Assembly (NCBI RefSeq): GCF_015354735.1
Contig: NZ_JACEFJ010000004.1
Coordinates: forward strand, 186,001 to 250,000
Reading direction: 5' to 3'
DNA from: Pararhodonellum marinum
GTDB taxonomy: Bacteria; Bacteroidota; Bacteroidia; Cytophagales; Cyclobacteriaceae
Length of the DNA: 64,000 nucleotides
The notes under the pieces are model-generated. The model saw only the letters and a list, made by a program, of their open reading frames with translations, was not told where the DNA came from and did not search any database. The translations under genes were made by a program, and so were the position numbers. This document shows, piece after piece, positions 62,774 through 64,000 of this stretch. The stretch's first letter is position 1, and each line of letters begins with the position of its first letter.

Positions 62774-64000
62774 TTATGGGGTTTTTACTTTCTCAATTGG
62801 AGGATTGGTCCATACTCCTGTCAAAACCGTTTCTTCAGGGCCGTATAGTCTCATGACACTGTAAAAAGGACCATCGGGTGCAGGCAGCCAATTGGCCTCC
62901 AGTTCTTTACCGGGGGAATTTTTTTGAAGGTAGATGGTAATGGATCCATCAGGATTTTTCACGAAATCATCTATCATATTGGAATTGACCAAATACCTGT
63001 TGATGTGGTTGTCGACCAGCAATTGGGACTTACCATCGTACATGGTCAACGACCAAAATGCCTTTACAGGTGGAAGGTTATCCGGTTGCAGTGTCATCGT
63101 GTAATTATATGCCGAAGCATTCAGAGGTTGTCCCTCTTTATCAATCATATAAAATGGGTAGGTGGCTTCAGAACCGGAGTTCCCATATATTCCCAGATAT
63201 GCGCCTACAGCCCTGATCATATGTATGTTGTCATGGCCGTAGTTATCCTGAGCACTTTTTTCAAGAAATTCCCGGGTGCCAAAAATTTTGGAACTGCCAA
63301 GAGGGTCACTGTTGGTCTTGGCGATAAAGGCCTCCATTTCAGCAAAGGCATCTTTTACACCTTGTTGAATGGCTTCCTGGACTTCAGGTTCAAAACGGTT
63401 GATATCATATCCCTTTTGGGTACCGATGCCCAGTTTTGCCATCCTTTCCATCAAAGGCTTCTCCTTTTCCACAGGCTGAACGAGTTTGAGCACGAAATCC
63501 AGGTAGTTGAAAGCAGCTTCGGTAAATTGATCCCCCTCCTGCCAAACCGGGAATTCCATGTTCCTTTTCTTTGGCCTTGAGGATTCACCCCGATATTCCC
63601 TAAGGGTTTGCATCTTGTATTGGTTTTGGATTTCCTGGACTCGCCCGAGATCATGGGTATCCATCATTTGGGTCCTGACGATGGTAAAGAAAATAGGCGT
63701 CTCTGTACGGAGCACCTCTGTAATCCCCTCCGGTACATTTCCCGACCAATCTTTGGTGGCGACCAGATATTTTCCGGCCTGACTGCCGGTCGTCAAAGAA
63801 CCTATGTAAGCAAAATTATGGGTATAAAGGTCAATCAATTGAAAACTGTAATACCGGTCATCTTCCATTTCCGGTACTGTAAAAATTACAGGTTCCTCTT
63901 GTATGTCACTCCAAAACATGCAGTAGGGCGTGTCGGAATTGACAGTGACAATGGCTTTGTCTTCAGGCGTATAAAGCCTGGCTTCACAGGAAATTTCGTT
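62774..64000 (-). CDS. DUF1254 family protein (partial, 5' end beyond the window)
   Basis: The frame is open to the right edge; the ATG at 63919 is internal, since in-frame codons VNSDTPYCMFWSD span it. The DUF1254/DUF1214 pattern is clear: VNSDTPYCMFWSDIQEEPVIFTVPEMEDDRYYSFQLIDLYTHNFAYIG (first half) and KAFWSLTMYDGKSQLLVDNHINRYLVNSNM with GPFYSVMRLYGPEETVL (second half). These are exported or periplasmic beta-rich proteins of unknown function. About 409 residues are visible. Confidence 0.85.
   Translation of the reverse strand, partial: NEISCEARLYTPEDKAIVTVNSDTPYCMFWSDIQEEPVIFTVPEMEDDRYYSFQLIDLYTHNFAYIGSLTTGSQAGKYLVATKDWSGNVPEGITEVLRTETPIFFTIVRTQMMDTHDLGRVQEIQNQYKMQTLREYRGESSRPKKRNMEFPVWQEGDQFTEAAFNYLDFVLKLVQPVEKEKPLMERMAKLGIGTQKGYDINRFEPEVQEAIQQGVKDAFAEMEAFIAKTNSDPLGSSKIFGTREFLEKSAQDNYGHDNIHMIRAVGAYLGIYGNSGSEATYPFYMIDKEGQPLNASAYNYTMTLQPDNLPPVKAFWSLTMYDGKSQLLVDNHINRYLVNSNMIDDFVKNPDGSITIYLQKNSPGKELEANWLPAPDGPFYSVMRLYGPEETVLTGVWTNPPIEKVKTP

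Overview
The window looks like chromosomal DNA of a member of the Bacteroidota, most likely order Cytophagales, family Cyclobacteriaceae or a close relative (Algoriphagus/Cyclobacterium-like). This is inference. It rests on -7 promoter boxes of the TAnnTTTG type with an upstream TTTG/TTG box, few Shine-Dalgarno sequences, many families typical of the phylum (DUF3108, DUF1684, DUF2795, PqqD orphan, DUF5009, PVC-type heme proteins), and gene pairs common in Cytophagales. There is no CRISPR array, phage or intact insertion sequence; the left and right edges each cut a gene.

Layout. 1-4060: tail of an unidentified gene, then a minus-strand ribosomal operon rplM-rpsI-rpsB-tsf with a good promoter, an internal hairpin before tsf and a terminator, plus an RluA-type pseudouridine synthase. 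4.3-13.5 kb: two paralogous outer-membrane barrels, a HipA-like kinase/DUF3037 pair, a PhoR/PhoB-like two-component pair, a DUF3108 protein, recA, a MacB/FtsX permease and queA. 13.5-24 kb: ispD, a LiaF-like/LytS-like/LytTR cassette, DUF2795, DUF349, ettA, two tiny membrane proteins, an orphan PqqD protein, an aminotransferase, and a phospholipase C/P1 nuclease-like protein. 23.9-33.7 kb: rpsT, radC, DUF1684, then pheT-(ZapB-like)-zapA-rny, an MtfA-type peptidase, a decayed antitoxin, greA with an attenuator-like leader, a HIT protein and ruvC.

33.7-39.9 kb is a tightly overlapped plus-strand run: glycosyltransferase, an unknown 83-residue protein, a GAF-SpoIIE phosphatase, a polysaccharide deacetylase, a second glycosyltransferase, tatD and ansA. 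It ends at tRNA-Ser(GGA). Behind the tRNA lies an unusual tandem repeat (period 169 bp) in which the 3' end of the tRNA is copied twice, each copy preceded by an element whose left end resembles the same tRNA arm in inverted orientation and by a terminator-like hairpin. 40.9-48.6 kb holds a sugar-isomerase-like Tat protein, a large lipoprotein with a C-terminal cytochrome c domain, a DUF5009/HGSNAT-like acyltransferase next to a GH20-like hexosaminidase, and a PA0069-type radical SAM protein.

49.2-58.8 kb is a complete urea-use island: ureABC, ureF, ureG, ureD, an outer-membrane porin, a UT-type urea channel, ureE, hypA, hypB, a second UreE paralogue and a small membrane protein with an HPGHG motif. 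Together these would move urea across both membranes, hydrolyse it, and supply nickel. It is followed on the minus strand by another porin and a NarK-like nitrate/nitrite transporter, so the right third looks like a nitrogen-acquisition region. A VOC protein and a truncated DUF1254 protein close the window.
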